NCBI RefSeq assembly: GCF_020379485.1
Contig: NC_063439.1
Location: forward strand, 20,708,098-20,772,097
Length of the DNA: 64,000 nucleotides
Direction of reading: 5' to 3'
DNA from: Brassica napus
Lineage: Eukaryota > Streptophyta > Magnoliopsida > Brassicales > Brassicaceae
Of this stretch, positions 12,081 through 23,911 are shown in pieces. Under the pieces are notes generated by a model that did not search any database, was not told the origin of the DNA, and was given only the letters and a program-made list of their open reading frames with translations. The translations under genes and the position numbers were made by a program. The stretch's first letter is position 1. Each line of letters opens with the position of its first letter.

Positions 12081-12612
12081 GGTAATTCTCCTAAATAGAC
12101 TATTTTTAAGTTTTGATCACAAAAATATACTACAATGAGGAAAATGACCAAAATGTTTCATTTAATAGGTAAAAGGAACCTAATACTCTAGATATAAAAA
12201 AAATTAAAAATTAAAAATAAAATAAAATAAAAATAAATAAACTTTTTTTATAGTTTTAGATTATATGTTTTCAAATTCGAATTTTTTTATAATTTTGGTT
12301 ACATAAATTTTTTTTTCAAAATTTTTATTTTATTTTTTTTTCAAATTTTGTTTTTGTAATTTGAAAATACTATTTGAAACTATTTTTAAAATTTTTATTA
12401 TAAAATTTTTAATATTTATTTTTTATTTTATAAAATTTTAAATCTCAATCCCAAATCTCCACCCCTCAGCTCTAAACCTTAAGAGTTAGATTAGTTAACT
12501 TTAATGATATATATGTATATTTACTTCTTTAATAAAATATTTTGGTTATTTTGATATTTATGGTCTATATTTGTGACATAATTTTTTTTAGTGCTATTTT
12601 AGGCTATTTCCC
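12081..12612. mobile_element. AT-rich MITE-like repeat (copy 1 of 2)
   Basis: This segment and 42836-43362 share the same layout: ends rich in CTATTT and TAGCAC-type words, a block of AATAAAATAAAAATAAA, and the shared core ATAGTTT(T/C)AGATTATATGTTTTC. It ends about 150 bp before F-box copy B. No coding capacity. Superfamily unknown; no clear target duplication was found. Confidence 0.5.
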
Positions 12613-12764
12613 GATTGGTTATATTCGGTTTGATAAAAAGTACAAAACCAACCCTAACTAAGTGTTCTTCATTTCAATTGATTCCTTGTCTTAACCAGCG
12701 ACTCATCGCGCACTCTTTTAACTCCCAGTCTTCTGATTCTAAACTTGTATTCTTGCAAGAGAAG

Positions 12765-14870
12765 ATGGATCGTATCGGAAGTCTACCCGAAGAGGTTCTT
12801 TCTCATATACTGTCTTTCCTGACGACAAAGGAAGCTGCTATAACCTCGATTCTCTCCAAAAGATGGCGCAATCTCTTTACACTCGTCCCTAGCCTCGACA
12901 TTGACGACTCTGTGTTTCTTAACCCGGAAGAGGGTAAGCGGGAACGAGATGGTATCCTCCAAAGCTTCATGGATTTCGTGGATAAGGTTTTGGCTTCGCA
13001 GGGCGATACTCCCATCAAGAAATTCTCCTTGAAATGCAAAACTGGCATCGACACAGATCGTGTGAATCAATGGATATGTAATGTCCTCCAACGTGGCGCT
13101 ACAAGCCTTGAACTTGTCCTCGATTTTCCTGGATCAGACGACAATTGGGATTCCGATTATATGTATCTTCTGCCTAGAGAGCTGTTCGTTAGTAGCAAAC
13201 TGGTGGAGCTGAAATTAAGAAGCGAGTTTGGTGTTGATTGGTGGCGTGGAGGTACGGACACTTTCTTACCAATGCTTAAGACTCTCCGCTTTGAATCTAC
13301 GTGGATTCTGTTGTGTGATGATCTCGAGGTGTTTCTCTCTGCTTTCCCTGTTCTCGAGGAGTTCTACATGGCTGATATCGAGTGGCCTCAATCGGACCAA
13401 TCCGCGTCGAGTCAGAGCCTCAGGAAGTTAACTATCCATGCCGGCGGTTTCCAAGATTTTCGAAATCCGAAGAGGATTTCGTTTGATAGTCCGAGTCTCG
13501 TTTACCTTGAGTATTCTGATTTTGTTGCCGCGGATTATCCGAAAGTTAACTTGCCCAATCTAGCCGAGGCTGTGCTCGACCTTAAGGTGACTCTACATCA
13601 GATTGACTTAATACGAGAACCAGATGATGAAAATGTTGTTTCTCTACGTCTTCGGAATGTGTGGAAGCTCATAAGAGGGTTAAGAAATGTTAATAAACTT
13701 TTCATTTCTGCTGAGACTCTTGAGGTCAGTTGTTATTCATCTGAAACATCAAATGTTTTTTGAAACAAATGTTAATGTTGGGACTTAGGATGGGTTTTTG
13801 TCTTGTTTTTCAGGCACTGTCTCTATGCTGTGAGTCGATGCCGGTGTTCAACAACCTCAAATCTCTACATATTATTTCTGATGCGGATCTGGGATGGCAA
13901 GCGATGCCGGCTCTCTTAAGGAACTCTCCACATTTAGAAACTCTAATCCTTAAGGTATATATATGCTCAAAACATTGTACAAAGTCACTTACTGACTTGC
14001 TTCCTCTTTCAAGGGTCTCTTACACCATGTGACTGACAAGTGCGGGGATGCTTGCGACTGCATATCTCGGGAGGACAAAGGTCGTTCACTATCATCATGT
14101 CCAGTGAAGAAGCTGGAGATCAGAGGGTTTCAAGGAACAGTTAGAGAGAAAGAGATGATAAGGCATTTCTTGGAGTCTTTCCCTTGTTTGGATGAGATGG
14201 AAGTATATGCCGACCAGAGTGATAATGATCCTACAAACGTTGAAGTAAATAGAATTTATAAAATCATTGCATACAAGGTCCACGGGAAGGAGATTTCTAC
14301 TCATACTGTGCTACAGTCGAAGGGTATGTCCCAAAGCCAGATGGAGGAGATCTCCTCTCAGGTATATTTAATTACATTAAAGAAAACCATTACGGTTTTG
14401 AGTTAACTAATCAGTCCTTTTCTTGTTTTCTGCAGTTTACACCCCGCAATAACAGAAATAAGTATGGTATGGTTTACATCTTGCATGGAACTCATCCTCC
14501 ACCGCAGGAGATCTCTCAGTACTACATTAAGGAGCTGCTTAATGAGGAATATAAGGAGAGGCAACGAGTCCATGATGCTATGTTTGATGGAATTGTTGAG
14601 CAGTACCCGATGATAGCATCGGCATTGAAGGCTCGACAAGCTGCAACAGACTCAGAGGCGTCTAACGATCAGGAGAAGAAGCGGGACTTCGAGGCTCTGT
14701 TGGAAATCATGACGGACCTGTATCCAGATTTTGCATCAGCGCTGAAGGCTATGCGTGGGACTGACTTAGAGCGAGGGGAGCCGTCGAGGGATCAGGGTGA
14801 GATGGCCGAGCTCGGCCAAACTACGCCCACAGATATGGCAGCAGATCTTTTGCCACGAGATGGAGACTAG
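12765..14870 (+). CDS. F-box/FBD/LRR protein with repeated C-terminal module (copy B)
   Basis: Four exons (12765-13724, 13814-13954, 14014-14361, 14436-14870) join in phase 0 to 627 aa. Domain order is as in copy A: F-box at the N-terminus ([19 protein letters not shown]), LRR-like middle, FBD in exon 3 ([17 protein letters not shown]) and the repeated tail ([14 protein letters not shown] and [14 protein letters not shown]). Compared with copy A, exon 4 lacks 12 codons of the coiled-coil-like region before NEEYKERQR. Exons 2 and 3 are almost identical to copy A at the nucleotide level, indicating a recent tandem duplication. The reading frame upstream of this ATG lacks an ATG of its own. Likely an SCF substrate receptor with unknown target; may be functional. 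Confidence 0.85.
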
Positions 14871-14910
14871 ATTTATGATTGTGCTTTTTTTTTCGTGTAA
14901 AACTTATATA

Positions 14911-16088
14911 TCTTATATATTAAAACAGAAGTCACAACTTTAATTCATGTGTGATATTTTAAAAAATGGACTCTCACTAGAAATCAGTTATCATTCATTT
15001 CTTTCTAATAATATGGCTTAATAATATATCATTCCTAATATAACAATCGACTCCTATAAAACCGGATTGGTTAACAAACACATATTTGATTCCATAATAA
15101 ATTATACATAATAGTAATGTAAACCATTGTATAGTTCAAAATACTGAACCGATTTAAATAATATCTTTTGATATCTTTTAGTTTTAAATATACATATATA
15201 TTTTTTAAAAAAAATCTAACAAATCTGTTTGAAAGATTTTAACAAGATCTTAATTTTCAAAAATTCTATGTAAATATTTTTTATAATTCGTAATTAGTTT
15301 TAAAATATTATTATACATTAATATATTTTATAAAATGAAGAATAAAAGTTTTATCTTATTTTACCTATTATATAAAATAATCAATCATATTAAGAGAAAA
15401 TTATTATATTGAACTAAACATGATAAACTATATTAAATTATTAGATTTGTATATTTTATTTTCAGAAGTATTTATGTTCAGAATATAATATGTTGGTAAT
15501 CTTATGTATTAAAACAGAAGTCACAACTTTAATTCATGTGTGATATTTTAAAAAATGGACTCTCACTAGAAATCAGTTATCATTCATTTCTTTCTAATAA
15601 TATGGCTTAATAATATATCATTCCTAATATAACAATCGACTCCTATAAAACCGGATTGGTTAACAAACACATATTTGATTCCATAATAAATTATACATAA
15701 TAGTAATGTAAACCATTGTATAGTTCAAAATACTGAACCGATTTAAATAATATCTTTTGATATCTTTTAGTTTTAAATATACATATATATTTTTTAAAAA
15801 AAATCTAACAAATCTGTTTGAAAGATTTTAACAAGATCTTAATTTTCAAAAATTCTATGTAAATATTTTTTATAATTCGTAATTAGTTTTAAAATATTAT
15901 TATACATTAATATATTTTATAAAATGAAGAATAAAAGTTTTATCTTATTTTACCTATTATATAAAATAATCAATCATATTAAGAGAAAATTATTATATTG
16001 AACTAAACATGATAAACTATATTAAATTATTAGATTTGTATATTTTATTTTCAGAAGTATTTATGTTCAGAATATAATATGTTGGTAA
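14911..16088 (+). repeat. Near-perfect tandem duplication, 2 x 589 bp
   Basis: Unit 1 is 14911-15499 and unit 2 is 15500-16088. Reading both in parallel I find one difference, in the seventh base (TCTTATA against TCTTATG). The unit starts exactly at the Helitron 5' terminus, so the element carries two consecutive 5' ends. Confidence 0.9.
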
Positions 16089-17000
16089 CCGGGGTTAACA
16101 TTAGCAAACTATATAATACATGTATAAAAATTAACATGTATTTCATTAAAGCTAATAATATAAAAAATCTTTGTATTTATTTTAATTATGATATCTTTTC
16201 ATTTTAACTTTATATATATATATATATATAATTCTAACAAATCTGTTGAAACATATTTTAACAATATCTTAATTTTCAGAAAGTTTATATAAATATTTTA
16301 ACTAATTTTGTAATTACCAATGAACTATTATTATTCATTAATATGTATTCAATTATCGTTTATAAAATGAAACAAAATAATTATATCTTATTTTTATCTA
16401 TTTTATAATAATAATAATTCATGTTAAAGTAAAAATATTATATTGAATTAAATATGATAAATTATATTAAATTGATAAACTTAAAATTTTATTTTCATAA
16501 ATATAAAGTATTTATGCTAAAAATATAATACGTTGACATAACCATTTAGCATTCGCAAACTATATGATAAATGTATAAAAATTGACATATCTTAGATTTT
16601 TGTATATTCAAAGAATATATTTTTAAAATGAATAAACGTAAAAAAATATTGATATAAGGAAATACGACTTTGAAGGTTGGCGGGTTAGAATTGAATATAA
16701 ATTTGATACAAAATAAATTTCAAATATGTTGTTTCATGCATATATTAATTTGTTTAATAACAAAATCTAAATACAATAACATAATATATAATAAGAAGTG
16801 ACAAATACATGTGATAGTTTTATACTATTGATTGTTACACCATGTAAACTATAAAATTGTTATATTTGAAACAGGTATATAAATATTTAAATATATGGTT
16901 AACGTTAAAATTGTACTAATGAACTAAAATAAAAATATATATATATATGTTTATAAAACCGAAAAAGAACATCCGCGCGGTTGCGCGGGTCAAGATCTAG
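14911..17000 (+). mobile_element. Non-autonomous Helitron with internal 589-bp tandem duplication
   Basis: The 5' end starts TCTTATATATTAAAACAGAA just after the copy B 3' flank. The 3' end has the hairpin CCGCGCGGTTGCGCGGG followed by TCAAGATCTAG, ending at 17000 and followed by T, as in Helitrons. No protein is encoded; most is AT-rich filler. The first 589 bp are repeated immediately. Insertion is about 40 bp beyond the copy B stop codon, so it could affect that gene's 3' end. Confidence 0.8.
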
Positions 17001-18503
17001 TCTAATATATTAAAACAGAAGTCATGACTTCTTTTCATGTGTGATTTTTTTAGTTTGGACAATTTCTAAAAAATATCATATTTTACATAAGTTCATTATT
17101 ATATTTTTTAATATCTTTATCTTTTTATTTGAATTACAAATGAATATATTTAAAATGTTCTAACAAAATCTTTTTAAAATCTTCTTAGAATCTTTTTAAA
17201 TTTACTTTCAAAAATTAGTTAGTTTTAATTTAAATTATCATAAAATATAATTAGAAATTAAAATTGAATATAGTTTTGGTTTATAAACGAAAATTTAAAT
17301 AAAATGAAATTAATTAATTTCAAAAATACATTTACTAATAATTTTTAAATATTTTGTTAGAAATAAATATTTATTTCTATTTTAATTTTTTCAAATTTAT
17401 TTTCTAATAAAATAAAAATCATGATTTTTTGATGAGTGATATTTTTATTTGGACCATCATTTAAATTTTCTATTAAATGTATATCACTAATGCTAATATA
17501 TATAATATTTTTAACTACTTTAATCATAATATCTTTTATATCTTTTAATTTTTTTAAAAAAATTAAAATTCTAACAAATCTTTTGAAAAAGATTATAATA
17601 AGATCTTAATTGTCATAAATTGAATATAAATATTTTCAACTAATTTTGTAATTAGTTATGAAATCTTACTATAAAAATAAAATTATATCATATTTTATCA
17701 ATTTTATAATAATATCTATCATTTTAAAATAAAAGCGTTATATTGAACAAAATATGATAAAATTATTTTAAATTGATAAGTTAACATATTTTATTTTCAT
17801 AAATATAAAATATTTATGCTAAAAATATAATACGTTGGTAGAACGGGTTAATATTAGTAAACTATATAACACATGTATAAAAATTTATCTTATCTTAAAC
17901 TTTTTAATATACAGTAATTTATTATATAAAATTAATTAACATTAAAAAATAACTAAAAAAATCTAGCGATTTGAATTACGGATCATGATTATAATAAATT
18001 AAATACAAAATTGTTTTTATATGGCAGCCCTGCGCGGGGTTATGGATAAAAAAGATTATAATTTTTAAACTATACTGCTTAATTTATTAGTGTAATTTAA
18101 ATATATTTGAATAAAAAAATGAGAGTAAGCAAAGACTTATATAAATTTATTATAAGTTTATGATAAAATAAAACATAAGCAATAGAATTATTATTTTCAT
18201 AATATAAATTATGAATATAAAATGAAGAAAAAAGTAGGAAATAAAATACTAAAGAAACAAACTTTAAAGAACCAATTTTTTTAAAAAGACTGATAAAACT
18301 ACAACTGAGAAGTGTCTTCAGAACTCTTCGTTTGCAATCCTATAAAGAGATATAACAAAGTATCAACTTAGTAAAATAGACACAAATAATGATAGTCCAA
18401 ATTCACTAAAAGAAATGATATACCACTTTCTGAAAGCATCAATTTCTGGAACATCATTGGGTTAAAAAATAATTTTCAAAAAACCCATCAATTTTAATTA
18501 AAA
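17001..18503 (+). mobile_element. Second Helitron-type 5' end and AT-rich body, 3' end unresolved
   Basis: A new Helitron 5' terminus (TCTAATATATTAAAACAGAA) begins directly after the CTAG of the previous element. A GC hairpin CCCTGCGCGGGG near 18026 resembles a decayed Helitron 3' hairpin but lacks a CTAG end. The rest (18040-18503) is AT-rich with a minus-strand trace of an RPA-like frame at about 18430-18460. No intact gene. Confidence 0.5.
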
Positions 18504-19837
18504 CTAGATTTTGACCCGTGCAACCGCACGGGTGTTTGTTTTCACTTTTCTATACATAAATTATTGTTTTAGAACATAAGTGGTATATATTTTTAATGTT
18601 AATCATATACTTAAATATTTATATAACTATTTCAAATACAATAATTTTATAATTTACATGTTATAATTAATTAATTTTTTAAACCTTATGTATTTACCAC
18701 TTCTTATTATATATTTATCTTATTGTATTTGCATTCAGTTATTAAGCAAATTAATATATTCATGAGAAAATATATTTAAAAATATTTTGTATTTAATTTA
18801 TGCTAAATTCTGACCCGTATTTCAAAACTGGATTTCTTTTTACCAGTATTTTTATGCTTATTCATTTTAGATAATTTATTATTGTATATATAAAAGTGTA
18901 AGATATATTAATTTTTAGACATGTATTATATAGTTTGTTAATTTTAAGCTGTTCTATCATCATATTATATTTTAAATAAATAGTTTATATTTATGAAAAT
19001 AAAATTTATAAATTTATCAATTGAATATAATTTTATCATATTTATTTTAGTATAATAATTATATTTTAACATGATCATGACTATAAAAGTAGATAAAATA
19101 GGATATAATTTATTTATTTTCATTTCTAAACGATAACTTAAAATACATTAAGTTATTGTTTAAATATTTTTACACAGATTTATTAGAATTTTTAAAATAT
19201 AATATATAATATATATTATATTTAAAATGAAAATATATTATGATTAATGTAGTTACAAAGATTTTATATTATTAAATTTAAAGAAGTACATGTTAATTTT
19301 TATACAAGTATTATATAGTTTGATAATGTTAACCCATCTTACCAACATATTAGATTTTATTTTTGAACATAAATATTTTATAATTACGAAAGTAAAATAT
19401 ATAAATATATAAATTTAATACAATTTTATTATATTTAGCTCAATATAATAATTTTATTTTAATATGATTGATTATGATTATATAATAAATAAAATATTAT
19501 AGATTTTTTATTTTTCATTTTATATAACTGAATATATTAATGTATAATAATATTTTAAAGTAATTTCAAAATTAGTGAAAATATTTAAATATAATTTTGA
19601 AAATGAAGATCTTGTAAAAATCTTTTTAAACAGATTTTTTAGATTTTAAAATAAATATATTTATATTTAAAATGAAAAGATATCAAAAGATATTATGATT
19701 AAAATATTTTAAAAATTCTATTTATTATTAGTCTGAATTAAAATGTAGTATGAATTTCTATGAATAGGTCCATTAGGTCCTTTTTTTACAAAATCACACA
19801 TGAATCAAGGTTGTGACTTCTATTTTAATATATAAGA
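18504..19837 (-). mobile_element. Non-autonomous Helitron (minus orientation)
   Basis: On the minus strand the element starts TCTTATATATTAAAATAGAAGT at 19837, after host A. It ends with the hairpin CCCGTGCGGTTGCACGGG, then TCAAAATCTAG at 18504, followed by host T. Both ends fit the A-TC...CTAG-T rule. 1334 bp, AT-rich, no coding frame. Fragments of an RPA-like gene lie on both sides, so it probably landed in a remnant of that gene. Confidence 0.8.
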
Positions 19838-19885
19838 TATATTAAAATATTACATTTAACATTGAAAAAGATTGTAGAAACTTAC

Positions 19886-20023
19886 ATTAGAATCAATGAG
19901 AATCATTGAAATGATTAGGCCACCAGCAGCAAAGCATTGCTTACACAATCGAACAATACTAATCATCACTCTCCACATTGTCTTAAAAGGTTCCAAATCG
20001 GCTACAGAGTTAAAGCTCGCCAT
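19886..20023 (-). pseudogene. RPA1-like (DUF223-type) first exon fragment
   Basis: A minus-strand exon of 46 codons starts MASFNSVADLEPFKTMWRV and ends at a GTAAGT donor. The wording (SVADLEPFKTMWRV, KQCFAAGGL) is that of the first OB-fold of the plant-expanded replication protein A 70-kDa-like/DUF223 family, proteins common in Brassicaceae repeats. A possible further piece (NDVPEIDAFR) lies at about 18430-18460, beyond the inserted Helitron. The gene is incomplete. Confidence 0.6.
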
Positions 20024-20454
20024 GAGTGATATTCAAGCTCGAAAGTTTTGGTAAGGATGTTTTGAGAAGGAAACAGTGGTGAGGAGAAAACAATATAAAT
20101 CATTGTATCTAGATGCAATGGCGGGTCTATGGTATACTTGCATATCTGAGATTTATTTTATTTTCGTAACAATAATTAATATGAAATTTTGAGAACTTAC
20201 AATATTCCTTGCTCATCGAATCAATAACATTAATCACTAATTCTTAGTTAATACGTACAATCAAAAGGTAATAAAAAGCGTTGAGGCTAATTGGAGAAAA
20301 TAATATTTTGACTTTCTTATTTATATTTTTTAATTGATTTAGATGTGTACTAAGGTAAACCGATGTTAATGCTGATATATTGTTTTCATCTTCTGATTAA
20401 TACGATGAATATGAATCTTATATTCAATTATTCAAACTATAATTAATGCATTTA

Positions 20455-21075
20455 GGGCCTGGCTAGTTCAAACGCAGCGGTTACGGTTGCGGTTGCAGGA
20501 GTTTGTGGATGCGGGCGGTTGCGGTATCTAGCGGTTTTAAGAGATTTGTACGACTGGTACTAAGGTTAAAAATTGGTGCGTTTACGGGTGACTTATGACT
20601 GGTTAACTACCAAAAGCGGTAACAGTCAAATAATAAATTAGCAATATATATATTTAATATACTTATAAAAATATCAAAACTCATAAAATTATAATAAATA
20701 TAAATTTTATATTTAGAAAGTTATAATTTTAATTTTTGAAAATTTATTGAAATTGTTTTAATTATAAAATTTTATAGTATTAATTAAAATATAATAGATA
20801 TATTTTAATATTTTCATAATTTCAATTTTAAATTTTTTATTAAATATTTTTACTTTTGTATATATATTGTTTTAAAAAAAGAAAAAAAATTTACCTTTCC
20901 GCAACCGCCCGCAACCGCAAACGCTAGCTGGAGCCAGCTTTTGAATTTATGAGATTCGGAGCGCTTTGAAGCGGTTTAGAGCGATTTGAGTGATTGTTGC
21001 AAACCGCCGACAACCGTTACCAACCGCAAAAGCTGCGTTTGCGGGTGATAGCGGGAAAACCAGTCTGTCTACTTA
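20455..21075 (-). mobile_element. GC-edged MITE family, copy 1 (inverted relative to copies 2 and 3)
   Basis: The edges are rich in CCGCAACCGC/GCGGTTGCGG words around an AT-rich middle. The right end reads in reverse complement GACTGGTTTTCCCGCTATCA, matching the left end of copy 3. Related copies are at 32325-32890 and 33368-33931. No coding capacity. The superfamily (hAT or PIF/Harbinger) is not settled. Confidence 0.65.
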
Positions 21076-22184
21076 ATTAATATGAAATTTTGAGAACTTA
21101 CCTTATTCCTTGCTTGTCCTATCACATGGTATATTATAGGAAACAAAGAGTTAATTTGGTCAACGAAATTTAGTTTTAATCAAACAGTTTTGAAAATATG
21201 CTAGCAGGCTCGAAACGTTTGACATTATATAAGGATGAGTAAATTCATAATATCAGTTTTGAAATATGTAAGCTGACTTTAAATCAATCAGTTATCACCT
21301 AGGATCATATCATTAAATTTGGTTCGTATAATTTAATTTTAAATCAATCACTCTTTTCTTTATGTCAACTAGGTGTCTTCCTGCACCATGTGCAGTAAAA
21401 AAAAAATATTTTTTAACAGATAAATATGAATTATATTATAAAATAAAATTTTATTAAAATTGTAAATTTTCTTTTCGTATCAATATTTTAATATAAATTT
21501 GATTTAATTAAACATAAAAATTATATTTAAGAATTTGCATGTATATATTTGAAATTATAATCTTAGATAGATTTTTTATCTATTTATTTTAATTAAATAT
21601 ATTAAATTAATTTGTAAAAGATGCATAATTACCAAAAATTAAAATTAAACAATATTTATAAAATTTGTAGATATATAAAAAATAATGATTTTACGATTAA
21701 TTTTTATAATTTTCTAAAACAATTGTATACATTTTTGAAAATTTTAGTAATAAAATTGTATAATTTGAAAATATATAATTAAATTATATTTCGAAATTTA
21801 TAATGCCATATTTAAATATATTTATTTTAATGATGATTTATGAGTTATTTTCATAATCTAAAAAAATTTCTAAAAACATAAATTGACATTAAATTTAATA
21901 TATGAGTTATTACCATATTTTAAAAAGTTTACCAAAAATATAAATTAACATTAAATGCAATTTTCTATGTCATATTAAGCTATAAGACATGTCATCAGTT
22001 TCAATAAGCATGTCATATTTGTTTTGTGAAACTGATTATAGAAAGGACATGTGACAAAATCACTTCGTAAATATAGTTTAGGGGATATGAATTGGAAATA
22101 ATTAACTTGAACCTTTTAAATGACCGGTTTTGATCAAATATTTTATATGAAATATGGAAACCAATTTAGATAACCACCCCTTTT

Positions 22185-22234
<50 letters not shown>

Positions 22235-22930
22235 ATATGTCACGAAATATATCATATATATCACGAAAGTAACATTAAAATAAACGTTAAATTGTTACAA
22301 CATACGTTAAGGCGAGAGTTCTTCTCCCAAACCGGTTTTAAATTGTTAAGGCGAGAGTTCTTGTCTCGAACCGGTTTTAAATCGTAAGTTACCAACTAAT
22401 ATGATTTAAACATTATGTTAAGCACCAATTAATGAGTAATGGCAAAGTATGTAATAAGTCTAGTAACGAGAGGATTTTTACCTAGAGAATGTGAGAATAA
22501 ATATGGTGTTGCTAGACAAGAAATAACATATTTGTTAATAGCACATGAGCACAAAGTTATGCTCCTACTTTAATATTAAGGGATTAAAGCAAGTTCAGTC
22601 CTATTATTTTGTTGCTAGAGATTTCGAGTAATATAGAACTTTTCCTTTAATCCTGGTTCATGTGGCACGTAGTTAACATTCTATTGAGATTGATTATACT
22701 TATATATAGTGTTTGACCAAATTAGTTTAACAGCATCAACCTCATTATCAAAGTAATTTCCATGAGAGGTTATTCTCATACTAAAAACATAGGGTCTGAG
22801 TACCAAGAGTTATTATTTTAGCCCATTATCTTAACTAATAAACTTATAAACTACAAAACCTACGCTAAATGCCAAGCCTAGTAATAAATTCCCGTGGAAA
22901 GAGCTTTCAAGAAGAGGAAAATTAGAATGT
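21076..22930. other. AT-rich intergenic region with TA microsatellite
   Basis: No gene is supported. Features seen: a TA dinucleotide run at about 22188-22232, and a tandem pair of about 37 bp (GGCGAGAGTTCTT ... AACCGGTTTTAAAT) at 22311-22382. The 77-aa open frame over the TA run is a low-complexity artefact. Confidence 0.5.
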
Positions 22931-23007
22931 GCCAGGTTGCCAAAAATCCCCCTATGTCCTTGATGATGTGGACATATGAGGAAAGAACATAACTCAACTT
23001 TATTATT

Positions 23008-23046
<39 letters not shown>
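22931..23046 (-). mobile_element. Helitron 5' end fragment with GATA microsatellite
   Basis: In reverse complement this matches the 5' region of the Helitron at 5700-5795: TCTA repeats, AATAATAAAGTTGAGTTATG, then a block matching CCACATCATCAAGGACATAG. The microsatellite is longer here (about nine GATA units, 23008-23046). No 3' hairpin and CTAG could be paired with it on the left, so it is treated as a truncated copy. Confidence 0.6.
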
Positions 23047-23212
23047 CCTAGTCGAAGAAAATGACGAGGAAAAAAAATATGACATGCGGCTAAAATTTAA
23101 AAGAAATGGGTCTCATGCCAAAAAGAGAATGAAAACAAAATTGTGTGGTTGTGATTGAAGAAAAAAGAATAGATTTTGTGGTTGAAATTGTCCGTTCGTT
23201 AATCGGACGGAT

Positions 23213-23571
23213 GTGTTATTGGTTTATATATTTTGATTGATTTAGAAATCCATACAGTATTTATAAATCCAAGTAAAATATACAAATTTTCAAATTCTCT
23301 CTGATTAGTATTTACAAATCCGGAGGTTTTCCCTCAGATTTGAGCATTTGTATTTTTAACAAAGAAATCCATGCAAATCTATTCAAATACATTATGAAAT
23401 CAAATCTATTAGTAAATCCGTATGATTGAATAACACCTGATTTGAATTAGAATTTATGAATCACTAAACGAATAACACATGATTTCAATACGTATTTTAA
23501 AATCATAGAACCAATAACACTAGATTTAGTTTAGATTTTTAAATCCATCAAAATACACCAACCAATAACCC
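23213..23571. mobile_element. MITE with terminal inverted repeats of about 37 bp
   Basis: The left end GTGTTATTGGTTTATATATT and the reverse complement of the right end GGGTTATTGGTTGGTGTATT continue in parallel through TTTTGAT(T/G)GATTTA. About 360 bp, no coding frame, ending about 340 bp upstream of F-box copy C. The interior repeats the word AATAACAC(A/C)TGATTT several times. Confidence 0.6.
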
Positions 23572-23911
23572 CACGTAAAGTGGTAATCTATCCATCCCTC
23601 GAATCACTTAGATTAAACTTAGTTGTGTGAGAACTTTTAAGGTCACTTGGACCATATTAGATTAAAGCCCATTTGATAAAACAAAGATTAAAGTCTTAAT
23701 TTGAAGTAGAAGTGGTTGGGCGGACTCTTTAGCAAGAGAAATAAGAATTAGTGGCTATATTTTCTTCCGTATAGATAAGACACAGATAGACGAAGGTGCT
23801 TTTCGGAGAATCGGCTTATCTGACCAAACACTTTATCTATTTTATATGGATAACTGAAAAAAAAAACTCCACATCTTCTGATTCTACTAAACTAGCATTC
23901 GTGCAGCTAAG

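Noticed and set aside
12615..12764. N-terminal extension of F-box copy B
   Set aside because: The longer frame does not begin with ATG, and all four copies share the start MDRIG, so the extension is treated as 5' UTR.
22154..22387. 77-aa open frame over the TA microsatellite
   Set aside because: It is a repeat-encoded YIYIYI stretch without start context.
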